DNA of 64,000 nucleotides from Dinoroseobacter sp049800775 (GCF_049800775.1 NZ_JBNAFR010000004.1:297587-361586); one strand, 5' to 3'; positions 16,692-25,778 are shown, numbered from the stretch's first letter. The notes: generated by a model from the letters alone, not told the origin. Translations and numbers: made by a program.

Positions 16692-17966
16692 ATGTCCATG
16701 ATCGTTGATGTCTATGCCCGCGAAATTCTCGACAGCCGGGGCAACCCGACGGTCGAGGTCGATGTCACCCTCGATGACGGCACGCTGGGGCGGGCGGCTG
16801 TGCCCTCCGGTGCCTCCACCGGCGCCTATGAGGCGGTCGAGCTGCGCGACAAGGATACGGCGCGCTATTTCGGCAAGGGCGTGCGCAACGCCGTGGCCTT
16901 CGTGAATGGCGAGATCGCCGAAGCGCTTGTCGGCACGGATGCCACGGATCAGGTGGGCATCGATGCCGCGATGATCGAGCTTGACGGGACGCCGAACAAG
17001 GGACGTCTGGGCGCCAATGCGATCCTCGGCGTGTCCCTCGCGGTTTCCAAGGCGGCGGCCGAGGCCACGGGCCAGCCGCTCTATCGCTATGTGGGCGGGA
17101 CCTCCGCGCGCGTGTTGCCGGTGCCGATGATGAATATCATCAATGGCGGCGAGCATGCGGACAATCCGATCGACATTCAGGAATTCATGATCATGCCCGT
17201 CTCCGCCGACAGCATCGCCGAGGCGGTGCGCATGGGCGCGGAGGTGTTCCACACCCTGAAGAAAGAGCTCTCTGCAGCCGGGCTCAGCACCGGGATCGGC
17301 GATGAGGGCGGGTTTGCACCGAACCTCAGCTCCACTCGCGATGCGCTGGATTTCGTGCTGAAGGCGGTCGAGAAGGCCGGTTATGTGCCCGGCGAGGACA
17401 TCTATCTCGCGCTCGATTGCGCCGCGACCGAGTATTTCGAGAATGGCCGCTACGAGATGAAGGGCGAGGGCAAGACCCTCACGCCGGAGGCCAATGTCGA
17501 CTATCTCGAGGCGCTGGTGAATGACTACCCGATCCTCTCCATCGAGGATGGCTGCTCGGAAGACGACTGGGAGGGCTGGGCCCTGCTGACCGAGCGTCTG
17601 GGCGACCGGGTGCAGCTGGTGGGCGATGATCTCTTTGTGACCAATCCCGAGCGTCTGGCCGAGGGGATCCAGAAGGGCTGCGGCAACGCGCTTTTGGTGA
17701 AGGTGAACCAGATCGGCACCCTGACCGAGACTCTGGCCGCCGTGGATCTGGCCCATCGCAACCGGATGGCCTGCGTGATGTCGCACCGCTCGGGCGAGAC
17801 CGAGGACGCGACCATTGCCGATCTCGCGGTGGCCACCAATTGTGGGCAGATCAAGACCGGCTCTCTGGCGCGGTCCGACCGGCTGGCGAAATACAACCAG
17901 CTGATCCGGATCGAGGACGAGCTGGGCGAGACGGCGATCTATGCGGGCAAGTCGATCCTGCGCTAA
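16692..17966 (+). CDS. eno: Enolase
   Basis: Enolase converts 2-phosphoglycerate to phosphoenolpyruvate in glycolysis. The 424-residue protein has the N-terminal ILDSRGNPTVEVDV, the loop SGASTGAYEAVELRD, GIGDEGGFAPNL, metal ligands in LDCAATEY, SIEDGC and GDDL, and the signature SHRSGETEDATIADLAV. ATG 16692 and ATG 16698 are both plausible; the first follows AAGGAAACG. A strong terminator follows the stop, and the gene stands alone. Confidence 0.98.
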   Translation: MSMIVDVYAREILDSRGNPTVEVDVTLDDGTLGRAAVPSGASTGAYEAVELRDKDTARYFGKGVRNAVAFVNGEIAEALVGTDATDQVGIDAAMIELDGTPNKGRLGANAILGVSLAVSKAAAEATGQPLYRYVGGTSARVLPVPMMNIINGGEHADNPIDIQEFMIMPVSADSIAEAVRMGAEVFHTLKKELSAAGLSTGIGDEGGFAPNLSSTRDALDFVLKAVEKAGYVPGEDIYLALDCAATEYFENGRYEMKGEGKTLTPEANVDYLEALVNDYPILSIEDGCSEDDWEGWALLTERLGDRVQLVGDDLFVTNPERLAEGIQKGCGNALLVKVNQIGTLTETLAAVDLAHRNRMACVMSHRSGETEDATIADLAVATNCGQIKTGSLARSDRLAKYNQLIRIEDELGETAIYAGKSILR

Positions 17967-17994
17967 GCGACGCCCGCCCCCCGGACAACCGTTA

Positions 17995-18024
17995 CCCGCC
18001 GCAGGATCCTGCGGCGGGTTTTTT
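17995..18024 (+). terminator. Intrinsic terminator after eno
   Basis: A perfect 24-base palindrome (17995-18018, core GCAGGATCCTGC, outer CCCGCC/GGCGGG) is followed by six T (18019-18024), 28 bases past the eno stop. It is a textbook Rho-independent terminator. Confidence 0.93.
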
Positions 18025-18122
18025 AATGCCGGCCTTGCGCTCAGGGGGCGGCACGGACCGTCCCGTGACGCAGGGGTGCGGTGGCGATAGACCTGACCCG
18101 GCACTCTTCCTAGACTGTTCCC

Positions 18123-19043
18123 ATGGAAAAGCCCGCCTCATATGCCGACCGCCCGCTTGCGGGGATGGGGCTGATGCTGCTCTTTTGCGCCCTCGCCCCT
18201 CTGGGCGATGGTCTGGCCAAGCTGCTGGGCGGGGTCGTGCCGCTGGTGATCCTGCTGCTGGTGCGTTTCGGGGCGCAGGCCGTGCTGCTGAGCCCGGTCC
18301 TGAGCCGCCCTGCCCCGCCGCTCAGCCCCCGGCAATGGCGGTTGATCGCCTTGCGCACGGGCCTGCACATGGCGGGCATCGGCCTGATGTTCACCGCGCT
18401 GCGCTTCCTGCCCCTGGCCGACGCGGTGGCGATCGCCTTCGTGATGCCTTTCATCATGCTCCTCTTGGGGCATTTCGTGCTGGGCGAGGCCGTGGGCCCC
18501 CATCGTATGGTCGCCTGCGCCTTTGGGTTTCTGGGCACCTTGCTTGTCATGCAGCCGAGCTTTGCCGAGGTGGGGTGGCCCGCCCTGCTGCCCGTGGGGG
18601 TGGCCGTGTGCTTCGCGCTCTTCATGCTGGTGACGCGGCAGCTGGCGCAGGAGGTCTCGCCGCTGCGGTTGCAGGCCCTGTCGGGGATCATGGCGAGCAT
18701 CGTTTTGGGGGCGGCGCTACTGTTCTGGGGGGATGCGCTTGGGCTGCGGACCTTCTGGCCGGACCGGGAGAGCCTGCTCCTGATGGGGCTGCTCGGCGTG
18801 GTCGGAACCCTGGCGCATCTGGCCATGACCTGGGCCTTGCGGCTGGCGCCCTCGGCGACCCTGGCGCCGATGCAATATCTCGAGATCCCTATCGCCACCC
18901 TGCTCGGCTGGCTGATGTTCCGGGACCTGCCCAACGGGATTGCCGTGTTGGGCATCGCCGTGACCGTGGCCACTGGGCTCTACGTGATCTGTCGGGAGCG
19001 CCGCACGGCGCGGGCCCCGACCCCGGTGCCGCCGCCGCTCTGA
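18123..19043 (+). CDS. EamA/DMT family transporter
   Basis: The 306-residue protein has about ten membrane helices in two EamA halves, including GIGLMFTALRFLPLADAVAI and GEAVGPHRMVACAFGFLGTLL in the first and ATLAPMQYLEIPIATLLGW in the second. This layout fits the drug/metabolite transporter superfamily, close to RhaT/RarD-like and S-adenosylmethionine-type members, but the substrate is unknown. It stands alone between the eno terminator and a convergent surface-protein gene. Confidence 0.88.
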   Translation: MEKPASYADRPLAGMGLMLLFCALAPLGDGLAKLLGGVVPLVILLLVRFGAQAVLLSPVLSRPAPPLSPRQWRLIALRTGLHMAGIGLMFTALRFLPLADAVAIAFVMPFIMLLLGHFVLGEAVGPHRMVACAFGFLGTLLVMQPSFAEVGWPALLPVGVAVCFALFMLVTRQLAQEVSPLRLQALSGIMASIVLGAALLFWGDALGLRTFWPDRESLLLMGLLGVVGTLAHLAMTWALRLAPSATLAPMQYLEIPIATLLGWLMFRDLPNGIAVLGIAVTVATGLYVICRERRTARAPTPVPPPL

Positions 19044-19106
19044 TGCGCCCCCGCGCAGGTCCCGCGGCGCGAGGGCGTGCCCCGCGAGACCCTTGGGTGA
19101 TCCATG

Positions 19107-19132
19107 GCGCGACCTGCCAAGGCAGGCCGCGC
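19107..19132. terminator. Possible hairpin between convergent genes
   Basis: An inverted repeat of 12 bases per arm with one mismatch (19107-19118 and 19121-19132) and a two-base centre lies between the DMT transporter stop and the spondin-like gene stop. No T-run follows, so termination is only a possibility. Confidence 0.4.
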
Positions 19133-19159
19133 GGACGCGCAAGCTCAGCCCTTGGCGCG

Positions 19160-19963
19160 CTAAGTGCGACGACGGGATGTCAGGCCCATCGCCCCGAGAC
19201 CCGCGAGCAGCAGCGGCAGGGCCGCTGGCAGGGGAATGGGTGCCACTTCCTCGAAGCTGATCGACGCCAGAGCCCGGCCCACATCGTTGCCATCGACCAC
19301 AAAGCCCGCCACGGTGGGCTGACCAAAGAGGAAATCCACACCGCTCTGGGTCACGACGCCACCGACCGTGTCGGTCGCCGTGCCGCCCGCCGCAGAGAAG
19401 GCCGCGCCCAGCCCGTCATTTTCCTCGGTGCCGCCATCCCAGATGTCGTTGGCATCGACCAGAATCTCGGACAGGTTCGTGAAGGCGCCCTGATCGTCGA
19501 ACAGCTCATAGGCCAGCGGGTTGCCGTTGCCGACAAAGGTGTCATTGGACGGGATCACCATGGACAGGAACGAGTAATACCGGTTGTCCGACGGGTCGAG
19601 CTCGATCACGAAGGTCGTCACCTCGCCCGCATCCAGAACCGGCGGCTGCCCCGGCTGCGACCCGAACCCCTGAGGCCCGGTCGCCACGGCAGTCTGTGCG
19701 CCAATGCCCAGCCCGTTGATCCGCTCGATCTCGGCCCCGACCTGACCTTCCTCGGCAATCGCCTCAAGCTGCGTCGAGGCAGCGGAGCCTTCCTGGAAGC
19801 CGGCATAGCTGCCATCGTGGAATACGTTGAGGAACGGCGTGAGATACAGACCGTTCTCGTCACTCAGGTTCTCAATGGTCACCTGCACTGACGTCGCGTG
19901 CACCATCCCTGCTGTCAGACTGCATGCGCTTGCCAGCAGCGCTGCTCTGATCATTGTCTTCAT
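19160..19963 (-). CDS. Secreted spondin-domain protein with VPLPA-CTERM-like sorting tail
   Basis: The 267-residue protein has an N-terminal signal peptide (MKTMIRAALLASACSLTAGMVHA), then a spondin_N-like domain: VTIENLSDENGLYLTPFLNVFHDG, later LDAGEVTTFVIELDPSDNRYYSFLSMVIPSNDTF. The last 25 residues read IPLPAALPLLLAGLGAMG then SRRR: a short P-L-P-A motif, a membrane helix and a basic end. In Rhodobacterales such tails are recognised by exosortase systems for surface delivery. No exosortase gene is in this window. ATG 19963 follows AGGAGAC. A leader hairpin lies at 19983-20006. Confidence 0.85.
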   Translation of the reverse strand: MKTMIRAALLASACSLTAGMVHATSVQVTIENLSDENGLYLTPFLNVFHDGSYAGFQEGSAASTQLEAIAEEGQVGAEIERINGLGIGAQTAVATGPQGFGSQPGQPPVLDAGEVTTFVIELDPSDNRYYSFLSMVIPSNDTFVGNGNPLAYELFDDQGAFTNLSEILVDANDIWDGGTEENDGLGAAFSAAGGTATDTVGGVVTQSGVDFLFGQPTVAGFVVDGNDVGRALASISFEEVAPIPLPAALPLLLAGLGAMGLTSRRRT

Positions 19964-20292
19964 AATTCTAGTCTCCTGAAAGTGCGGCACCACCCAATCG
20001 GTGCCGCCTTCACGGAGGAGCAGTTTGGTAAACCGCACAAGCACACGGCCGCTCACCTCCGCGCGAGCGGCGCGTAACCCCTTGATTTTCTGTCCATCAC
20101 GTTCTTGGCAAAGGGCCGTGACATCGCGTGAGCAGCACCTTTGGCGCGTGGTAGTCCCCCCGGGCCATCTAAGGGCGCGTGACCTGCCGGCATCGGGAGG
20201 CTAGCCTGCCGGACAGCAAAGAGGCGCCGCCCGGAGAGCTGTCCTGGGGGGGGGTGCACCGGGGGCCGCCCAAGCGCGCTGGAAAGGACAGA
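19964..20292. other. Divergent intergenic region between spondin-like and cupin genes
   Basis: These 329 bases hold the starts of both flanking units. On the minus-strand leader of the spondin-like gene, GCGGCACC (19983-19990) and GGTGCCGC (19999-20006) form a perfect 8-base hairpin with an 8-base loop about 20 bases ahead of the start codon. I see no sigma-54 type -24/-12 site. Nothing else clear. Confidence 0.45.
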
Positions 20293-20721
20293 ATGACCGC
20301 AGATGACATCATTGCCCGGCTCGAACTGGCCCCTCATCCCGAGGGCGGTTGGTTCCGCCAAACCTGGATCGCCGAAGCAGAGGGCGACGCGCGCCCTGCG
20401 GGAACCGCGATCTATTTCCTCCTGAAAGCCGGGGAGCGTAGTCACTGGCACCGGGTCGACGCGGCGGAGATCTGGCACTGGTACGGGGGCGCGCCGCTCG
20501 ACCTGTGGATGGCGGAAACCGAGGCGGGTCCCGCAACCCGGCATCCGCTGGGACCTGATCTCAGCCGGGCCGTCCCGCAGGTGATCGTGCCCAAGGGCCA
20601 TTGGCAGGCCGCCGAGAGCACCGGCGACTGGACGCTTGTGGGCTGCACGGTCTCGCCCGCCTTCCGCTTTGAAGGGTTCGAGCTGGCCCCCGAAGGCTTC
20701 GACATCCCCCGCGCGGGCTAG
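20293..20721 (+). CDS. Cupin (DUF985) family protein
   Basis: The 142-residue protein begins MTADDIIARLELAPHPEGGWFRQTW, then TAIYFLLKAGERSHWHRVDAAEIWHWYGGAPL, the typical cupin_5 (DUF985) pattern with a possible metal site in S-H-W-H. GKDR-ATG with GAAAGGA upstream supports the start. Related proteins include an epimerase-like YML079 fold; no reaction can be assigned. It converges on anmK with 13 bases between stops. Confidence 0.9.
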   Translation: MTADDIIARLELAPHPEGGWFRQTWIAEAEGDARPAGTAIYFLLKAGERSHWHRVDAAEIWHWYGGAPLDLWMAETEAGPATRHPLGPDLSRAVPQVIVPKGHWQAAESTGDWTLVGCTVSPAFRFEGFELAPEGFDIPRAG

Positions 20722-20734
20722 GCCCCGGACAGGG

Positions 20735-21817
20735 TCATCCCCCCGGCGCGCTGGTCACACCACCGCCCACGGGGGTCGTGACCCCGGTCGTTCCGGGAAA
20801 GGAAGTCGGCAAACCATTGAGCACCCGCACCGCCATATAGGCAAAGGCCTGCGCCTCGATCATGTCCCCATCGAATCCGAGGGTTTCCACAGGCGCGACA
20901 CGACATGAGGAAAACCGCTCAATAAACTGTTTCAAAGAAGTATTTTTGCGACCACCCCCGCATAAAATGACCTGATCGATCGCCCCGGGCAAAAGCGCGA
21001 GCCCCGCCGCCACCGAGGCTGCCGAGGCCGCGGTCAGAGTGGTCACCGCATCGGCGGTTTCGAGATCGGCCACCGCCCCGGCCAGCCAGTCAAAAGCATC
21101 CCGGTCGAGGGATTTCGGCGCCGGGCGCAGGAAGTACGGGTCGCTGAGCAAGCGGTCGAGCACGGGTTGCGCGACCTGGCCCGCCTGCGCCAGCGCGCCG
21201 CCCTCGTCGAAGCGCGCACCGGTGCGGATGCGCACCAGATCATCGATCGGGGCATTCGCAGGCCCGGTGTCAAAGGCCACCAGCGCTTCGGGCCCGGCCT
21301 CCGGGTCCACATAGGTGACGTTCCCGACCCCGCCGAGATTGAGAAAACAGGCAGGCCGCGTGAGCCCCGCGCCCTGCGCCACGGCCCAGTGATAGATCGG
21401 CGCGAGTGGCGCACCCTCTCCGCCCAGCGAGACATCCACGCTGCGGAAATCCCAGACCACGGGACAGCCCACCGCCCGGGCAAGCGCCGCCCCATCGCCC
21501 AGCTGGTGCGTGCCCTCTGCGCGCGGGGCATGGGCGAGGGTCTGGCCGTGGAAACCGACGACATCCGGCGTATCGAACCGGGCAATCACCTCCGCATGGG
21601 CGCGCGCCACGACCTCGGCCGCCGCCTCCAGCCCCGGCCCCGGCCAGCGCCCGAGCACCGCGCGCAAGGCCGCGCGCTCGGTCTCGGTATAGGGCCGATA
21701 GGTGGCGGGGCCCTGCTCCAGCACCCGGATCCCATCCGTGCGGATCAGGGCGGCATCCACCCCGTCCAGAGAGGTGCCCGACATGCAGCCCAGCGCCCAA
21801 AGCGGCTTTCCCTTCAT
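20735..21817 (-). CDS. anmK: 1,6-anhydro-N-acetylmuramic acid kinase
   Basis: AnmK phosphorylates and opens anhydro-N-acetylmuramic acid released during cell-wall recycling, giving N-acetylmuramate 6-phosphate. The 360-residue protein has the phosphate loop GCMSGTSLDGVDAALI, VGFHGQTLAHAP, NLGGVGNVTYVD, FDTGPANAPIDDLV and the ATP-binding VILCGGGRKNTSL. These are the ASKHA-fold motifs of AnmK. It is divergent from tyrS, with only 51 bases between starts, and such pairing of anmK and tyrS is common in alphaproteobacteria. Confidence 0.96.
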   Translation of the reverse strand: MKGKPLWALGCMSGTSLDGVDAALIRTDGIRVLEQGPATYRPYTETERAALRAVLGRWPGPGLEAAAEVVARAHAEVIARFDTPDVVGFHGQTLAHAPRAEGTHQLGDGAALARAVGCPVVWDFRSVDVSLGGEGAPLAPIYHWAVAQGAGLTRPACFLNLGGVGNVTYVDPEAGPEALVAFDTGPANAPIDDLVRIRTGARFDEGGALAQAGQVAQPVLDRLLSDPYFLRPAPKSLDRDAFDWLAGAVADLETADAVTTLTAASAASVAAGLALLPGAIDQVILCGGGRKNTSLKQFIERFSSCRVAPVETLGFDGDMIEAQAFAYMAVRVLNGLPTSFPGTTGVTTPVGGGVTSAPGG

Positions 21818-21868
21818 TCCCGTCCCCGATATAGACCTCGCGACACTTCAAGATGGACCGATCCGGCA

Positions 21869-23122
21869 ATGACCTACCAGCCCAAATCCGACTTCATGCG
21901 CGTGATGATGGAGCGCGGCTTTCTCGCCGACTGCACGGATTACCAGGCGCTGGACGAGGCCCTGAGCACCGGCGTGGTCCCGGCCTATATCGGGTTCGAC
22001 GCCACCGCCAGCTCGCTCCATGTGGGGTCGCTGATCCAGATCATGATGCTGCGCTGGCTGCAAAAGACCGGGCACAAACCCATCGTGTTGATGGGCGGCG
22101 GCACCACCAAGGTGGGTGATCCGAGCTTTCGCGCCGATGAGCGTCCGCTGCTGACGCCGGACCAGATCGACGCGAATATCGCGGGTATCAAGCAGGTTTT
22201 CTCGGCCTATGTCAGCTTTGGCGAGGCGCCCACGGACGCGCTGATGCTGAACAATGCCGAATGGCTGGACGGGCTGAACTATCTCGACTTTCTCCGCGAT
22301 GTGGGCCGCCATTTCAGCGTCAACCGGATGCTCAGCTTCGAGAGCGTGAAATCCCGGCTCGACCGCGAACAATCCCTGAGCTTTCTCGAGTTCAACTACA
22401 TGATCCTGCAGGCCTATGACTTCATGGAGCTGAACCGCCGCTACGGCTGCCGGTTGCAGATGGGCGGCTCGGATCAATGGGGCAATATCGTCAACGGGAT
22501 CGATCTGACACGCCGGATCCTCGACCACGAGGTGTTCGGCCTGACCTCGCCGCTGCTGACCACGGCGGATGGCAAGAAGATGGGCAAGTCCCAGTCCGGT
22601 GCGATCTGGCTCAATGCGGATATGCTCTCGCCCTACGAGTTCTGGCAGTTCTGGCGCAACACGGCGGATGCGGATGTGGAACGCTTCCTCAAGCTCTACA
22701 CGGAACTGCCCCTGGACGACTGCGCCCGGCTCGGTGCGCTCGATGGGGCTGAGATCAACAGCGCCAAGATCGCGCTCGCCAATGCGGTGACCACCCTCGC
22801 ACATGGGGCGGAGGCGGCTGCTACGGCCGAGGCCACGGCCCGCGAAGTGTTTGAAAAAGGCGGCACGGGCGATGACCTGCCGACCCTGAGCCTGACGGCG
22901 GAGGAGATCGGCGAGGGCATCTCCATCGTGCAGCTGATTACCCGCTCGGGCCTCGCAAAATCCGGCAAAGAGGCCAAGCGCTTGATCGCCGAGAATGGCG
23001 CCAAAATCGACGACGCCCCCCTCTCGGATGCGGGCCTTATGATCGATGCGGCCCGGCTCGCCAGCCCGATCAAGCTCAGCGCCGGCAAAAAACGCCACGC
23101 GCTGATCAAGCTCGACAGCTAA
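21869..23122 (+). CDS. tyrS: Tyrosyl-tRNA synthetase
   Basis: TyrS charges tRNA-Tyr. The 417-residue protein has the HIGH-like motif SLHVGSL in ATASSLHVGSLIQIM, the tyrosine-binding FNYMILQAYDF, QMGGSDQWGNIVNGIDL, and the KMSKS-like KKMGKSQSGAIWL. The C-terminal 65 residues form an S4 RNA-binding domain (LAKSGKEAKRLIAENGAKID). ATG 21869 starts the conserved MTYQPKSDFMRVMMERGF; a much longer open frame upstream overlaps anmK and is not real. Confidence 0.97.
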   Translation: MTYQPKSDFMRVMMERGFLADCTDYQALDEALSTGVVPAYIGFDATASSLHVGSLIQIMMLRWLQKTGHKPIVLMGGGTTKVGDPSFRADERPLLTPDQIDANIAGIKQVFSAYVSFGEAPTDALMLNNAEWLDGLNYLDFLRDVGRHFSVNRMLSFESVKSRLDREQSLSFLEFNYMILQAYDFMELNRRYGCRLQMGGSDQWGNIVNGIDLTRRILDHEVFGLTSPLLTTADGKKMGKSQSGAIWLNADMLSPYEFWQFWRNTADADVERFLKLYTELPLDDCARLGALDGAEINSAKIALANAVTTLAHGAEAAATAEATAREVFEKGGTGDDLPTLSLTAEEIGEGISIVQLITRSGLAKSGKEAKRLIAENGAKIDDAPLSDAGLMIDAARLASPIKLSAGKKRHALIKLDS

Positions 23123-23130
23123 TCTAAACG

Positions 23131-23157
23131 CGGCGCGCCCCCTCAAAAGGCGCGCCG
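23131..23157 (+). terminator. Hairpin terminator after tyrS
   Basis: CGGCGCGCC (23131-23139) pairs with GGCGCGCCG (23149-23157) across a nine-base loop eight bases after the tyrS stop. Only TT follows, so it is a weak or Rho-assisted terminator. Confidence 0.6.
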
Positions 23158-23308
23158 TTCCCGTCTCCGCGCAGCATCCCAACACGGCTCTCTCAGCAAG
23201 ATCACCCTGCGCAACCTGCCCGCTCAGACCCGCCGGTAAAGCCGCAGTGCCGGAGGCACAGCACCTCCGCGCGCTCCCCTCCCCCAACCATTCGAACAGC
23301 CCGGCCCG

Positions 23309-23340
23309 AAAAAAGGGCGCTGACCTCTCGGCCCGCGCCC
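23309..23340 (-). terminator. Terminator after the DUF3179 gene
   Basis: On the minus strand GGGCGC pairs with GCGCCC (23335-23340 with 23315-23320), followed by six T (complement of 23309-23314). It lies 39 bases past the DUF3179 stop. Confidence 0.65.
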
Positions 23341-23378
23341 CCAAACATGTCTTGCGGGCGTCAGCCCGCGCCTTTGGA

Positions 23379-24350
23379 TCACCCGTCGCCGAGCATCCAT
23401 ACGCCCTCGGGCCAGAACGCGTCATAGGCAAAGGCGAACATCACGTCATGGGGCAGATCCGCGCCATTGGCATCGCGCACCCGGATCGCACCGACATCCC
23501 GCCCGTCCGCGATGCGCGCCGTGTCCAGCGCCGAGGCCTTGCCCGCCTTCCAGGTAATCGTCACGCCCGCCTCGGTCACCTCTTCGGCCACGCGCAACCG
23601 CTCCAGCGGCCAAGCCCTGTCGCCCACCCGGATCACCCTTGCCAGCGCCGGAATGCCATGGGGCGGCGGGTCGCCGGAATAGAGGAACGGCCGGTGCGAG
23701 CTGTCGTAATTCTCATAAGGATTGCGCCCGTAATCGCGCCGCCAGGCGGGCTCATCCATGACCAGACCATCGGGATTGCGGGTCGAGAACGCCTCCCAGC
23801 TTTCCATCCAGGTCGGCAATTGGGTCAGCATCTGCCCGGTCTGCACTCCAACGATGGCCTCGCCGATGGCCTGCTGCCACCAGCTTTCGGTTTCGCGGTC
23901 ATACATCACCATATCCGATTTGCGCAGCTTGCCGCTGACCCCAAGTGTCAGGACCTGCCCATTCACGCGCCGGTCAAAGGTGATCGCGGAATTGCACAGC
24001 GGACAGAAAGTCACCGCGATGGGCAGACCCTCCACCTCGTCATTCACGATCTCGTGCCAGGTCAGGTAGCGCACCGGATAGGCCCGGGGCGTGGCCTCCC
24101 CAAGCTCCACCGCGATCACCGGCTCCATCGCGCCCAGACGGCTCTCGGCATCGACTGGAATGAAGCTCGGGTTGCTCAGGGCGGGAATGCCATCCTTGGG
24201 TGGCCCGCCGGAGAGGATCTCGACAAAGGGCACCGCACTGATCGAGAAATCCGTGTTGGGCCATTCATGTTTCCAGAATTGCGGATCCGCAGCGGCTGCC
24301 CCGCCCCAGAGGCAGGTCGCAACCATCGCGGTCATCATGTGTTTGAACAC
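23379..24350 (-). CDS. Secreted DUF3179 protein
   Basis: The 323-residue protein has a signal peptide (MFKHMMTAMVATCLWGGAAAA) and then the DUF3179 domain. Conserved parts are RYLTWHEIVND, PIAVTFCPLCNSAITFDR with a C-x-x-C pair, GVSGKLRKSDMVMYDRETESWW and a TG-x-x region. The pair of Cys suggests a redox or metal role, but the family's function is not known. It should be periplasmic. The neighbouring upstream gene on this strand is the VPLPA-CTERM-like protein, 63 bases away, so they may share a transcript. Confidence 0.9.
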   Translation of the reverse strand: MFKHMMTAMVATCLWGGAAAADPQFWKHEWPNTDFSISAVPFVEILSGGPPKDGIPALSNPSFIPVDAESRLGAMEPVIAVELGEATPRAYPVRYLTWHEIVNDEVEGLPIAVTFCPLCNSAITFDRRVNGQVLTLGVSGKLRKSDMVMYDRETESWWQQAIGEAIVGVQTGQMLTQLPTWMESWEAFSTRNPDGLVMDEPAWRRDYGRNPYENYDSSHRPFLYSGDPPPHGIPALARVIRVGDRAWPLERLRVAEEVTEAGVTITWKAGKASALDTARIADGRDVGAIRVRDANGADLPHDVMFAFAYDAFWPEGVWMLGDG

Positions 24351-24413
24351 TTTGGGCCCTCCTGTCGGTTGGACCCCAAACTGCCAAGGGAAACCGGATC
24401 GCGCTAGCCCGCC

Positions 24414-25697
24414 TCACGGCAAGGTGACGCAGAGCGAGCGCCGCCGCCGACGCGCGCGCGTCCCCGCGAGGAGCCCCAGGCCCCCGAGCATCAGCAAGCC
24501 TGCCGCCGGAAGCGGGATCGCCGCAAGCTCTGCGAGCGCGTCAAAACTCAGCGTGGTCTGGGTGCTGCCGGTGCCGAACAGGACCTGTTCGAAGCCACTC
24601 AGGGTCACGGCGAGGCTGTCCCCACCGCGCATCAGGGAAAGCTCCACATTCAGGCCGGACAGCACGACGTCAAAGATGTCCGTCTCGGCGAAATCGGCGA
24701 AGATCACCTTATCGACCCCATCCCCCCCGGCATAGAGATCCGAGGTCGAGAGCCCGGCAAACCCGGTCCCGTCGAAGATCAACAGATCCGCATCATCGCC
24801 CAGAAGGATGTCGCCCATCACGATGCTCGACGCGGCCAGCGTCACCGCGTCGTCGCCCATGCCGAGATTGAGCGCGACGCCTGAGCTGCCCTTGAGCGTG
24901 CCGGAATTCACCACCTGCTGGTCCGCAGCATCGTCCGCATCCACGGTGACCGCCAGCGTGCCCGCGATCAGGCCCCCATTCTCGATCAGCGACGGCCCCG
25001 CGCCCGGATCGAAATCGATGGCCGCATTTGTCCCCGAGGTGATCTCGGCCCCGGCGGCGTTCCGCACCGTTCCGGAATCGATGTCGATGGCGTCCTGCGC
25101 TTCGACAGTGCCGACCAGATCGGCCGCCGTCTGCGTGTTCCGGATGATCCCGTAATTCTCGATCACCGCGCCTTCGCCCACCTGAATGGCGTCATCAAAG
25201 GCCTCGACCGTTCCGAAATTGAGGATCTTGGCGTCGTCGCCAGTCTCGATCCCTTCATTGGCGCTCGAGGTGATGCGCGCACCAAGCGCGTTGGTCACCT
25301 CGACCCCGTCGCCATTGGCATCGATGGCCTTCTCAACCGCCTCGATCATACCGCCATTCGTGACCTTCAGCCCGTCGCCGCCCTGGATCCCTTCATCGCC
25401 GGACAGGATCGCCCCGTCATTGGTCACGACACTGTCTACACTGTCCTTGAGGTTGATGGTCCTCTCGCCGCTGAGCGTTGTGTCGAGCGTCGCCCCGCTG
25501 AGCACGTTGATCGTGATCTGGTCGCTGCCGTCCTCGATGCCGCGGGTTTCGGTCGCATCGGGGCCATCGACCACCGAGACCGCATCGCAGGTTACGGTAT
25601 CGCCGGCGGAGATCCCCGAAACAGCCGAGCAATCCGCATGGGCGGCGCTGCTCAGGGCCCCCGTGGCCAAGAGGGCGATCAATGACATCCGAAGCAT
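24414..25697 (-). CDS. Secreted beta-helix-like repeat protein with VPLPA-CTERM-like tail
   Basis: The 427-residue protein starts with a signal peptide (MLRMSLIALLATGALSSAAHA). Residues about 60-300 are short imperfect repeats such as VTNDGAILSGDEGIQGGDG, VTNGGMIEAVEKAIDANGDG, ILNFGTVEAFDDAIQVGEG and IENYGIIRNT, a pattern like autotransporter passenger beta-helices. No autotransporter barrel follows. Instead the end reads AAIPLPAAGLLMLGGLGLL then RARRRRR, a P-L-P-A sorting tail like that of the spondin-like protein. It is probably displayed on the cell surface. AAGGAC lies ahead of ATG 25697; ATG 25688 is also possible. Confidence 0.82.
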   Translation of the reverse strand: MLRMSLIALLATGALSSAAHADCSAVSGISAGDTVTCDAVSVVDGPDATETRGIEDGSDQITINVLSGATLDTTLSGERTINLKDSVDSVVTNDGAILSGDEGIQGGDGLKVTNGGMIEAVEKAIDANGDGVEVTNALGARITSSANEGIETGDDAKILNFGTVEAFDDAIQVGEGAVIENYGIIRNTQTAADLVGTVEAQDAIDIDSGTVRNAAGAEITSGTNAAIDFDPGAGPSLIENGGLIAGTLAVTVDADDAADQQVVNSGTLKGSSGVALNLGMGDDAVTLAASSIVMGDILLGDDADLLIFDGTGFAGLSTSDLYAGGDGVDKVIFADFAETDIFDVVLSGLNVELSLMRGGDSLAVTLSGFEQVLFGTGSTQTTLSFDALAELAAIPLPAAGLLMLGGLGLLAGTRARRRRRSLCVTLP

Positions 25698-25711
25698 GGG
25701 CGCTGTCCTTC

Positions 25712-25744
25712 AAAAAGTTAACGCCCCCGGGGTACGGGGGCGTT
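25712..25744 (-). terminator. Intrinsic terminator after the secreted cyclophilin
   Basis: On the minus strand AACGCCCCC (complement of 25736-25744) pairs with GGGGGCGTT (complement of 25720-25728), then AACTTTTT. It sits 35 bases past the peptidyl-prolyl isomerase stop and ahead of the next gene. Confidence 0.85.
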
Positions 25745-25778
25745 GTAACAGTTTGATAAAGACAGGCCGCGGGTGCGA

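Noticed and set aside
21167..21868. Extended N-terminus of TyrS
   Set aside because: The extension is antisense to anmK; TyrS homologues start at the MTYQPKSDF methionine.
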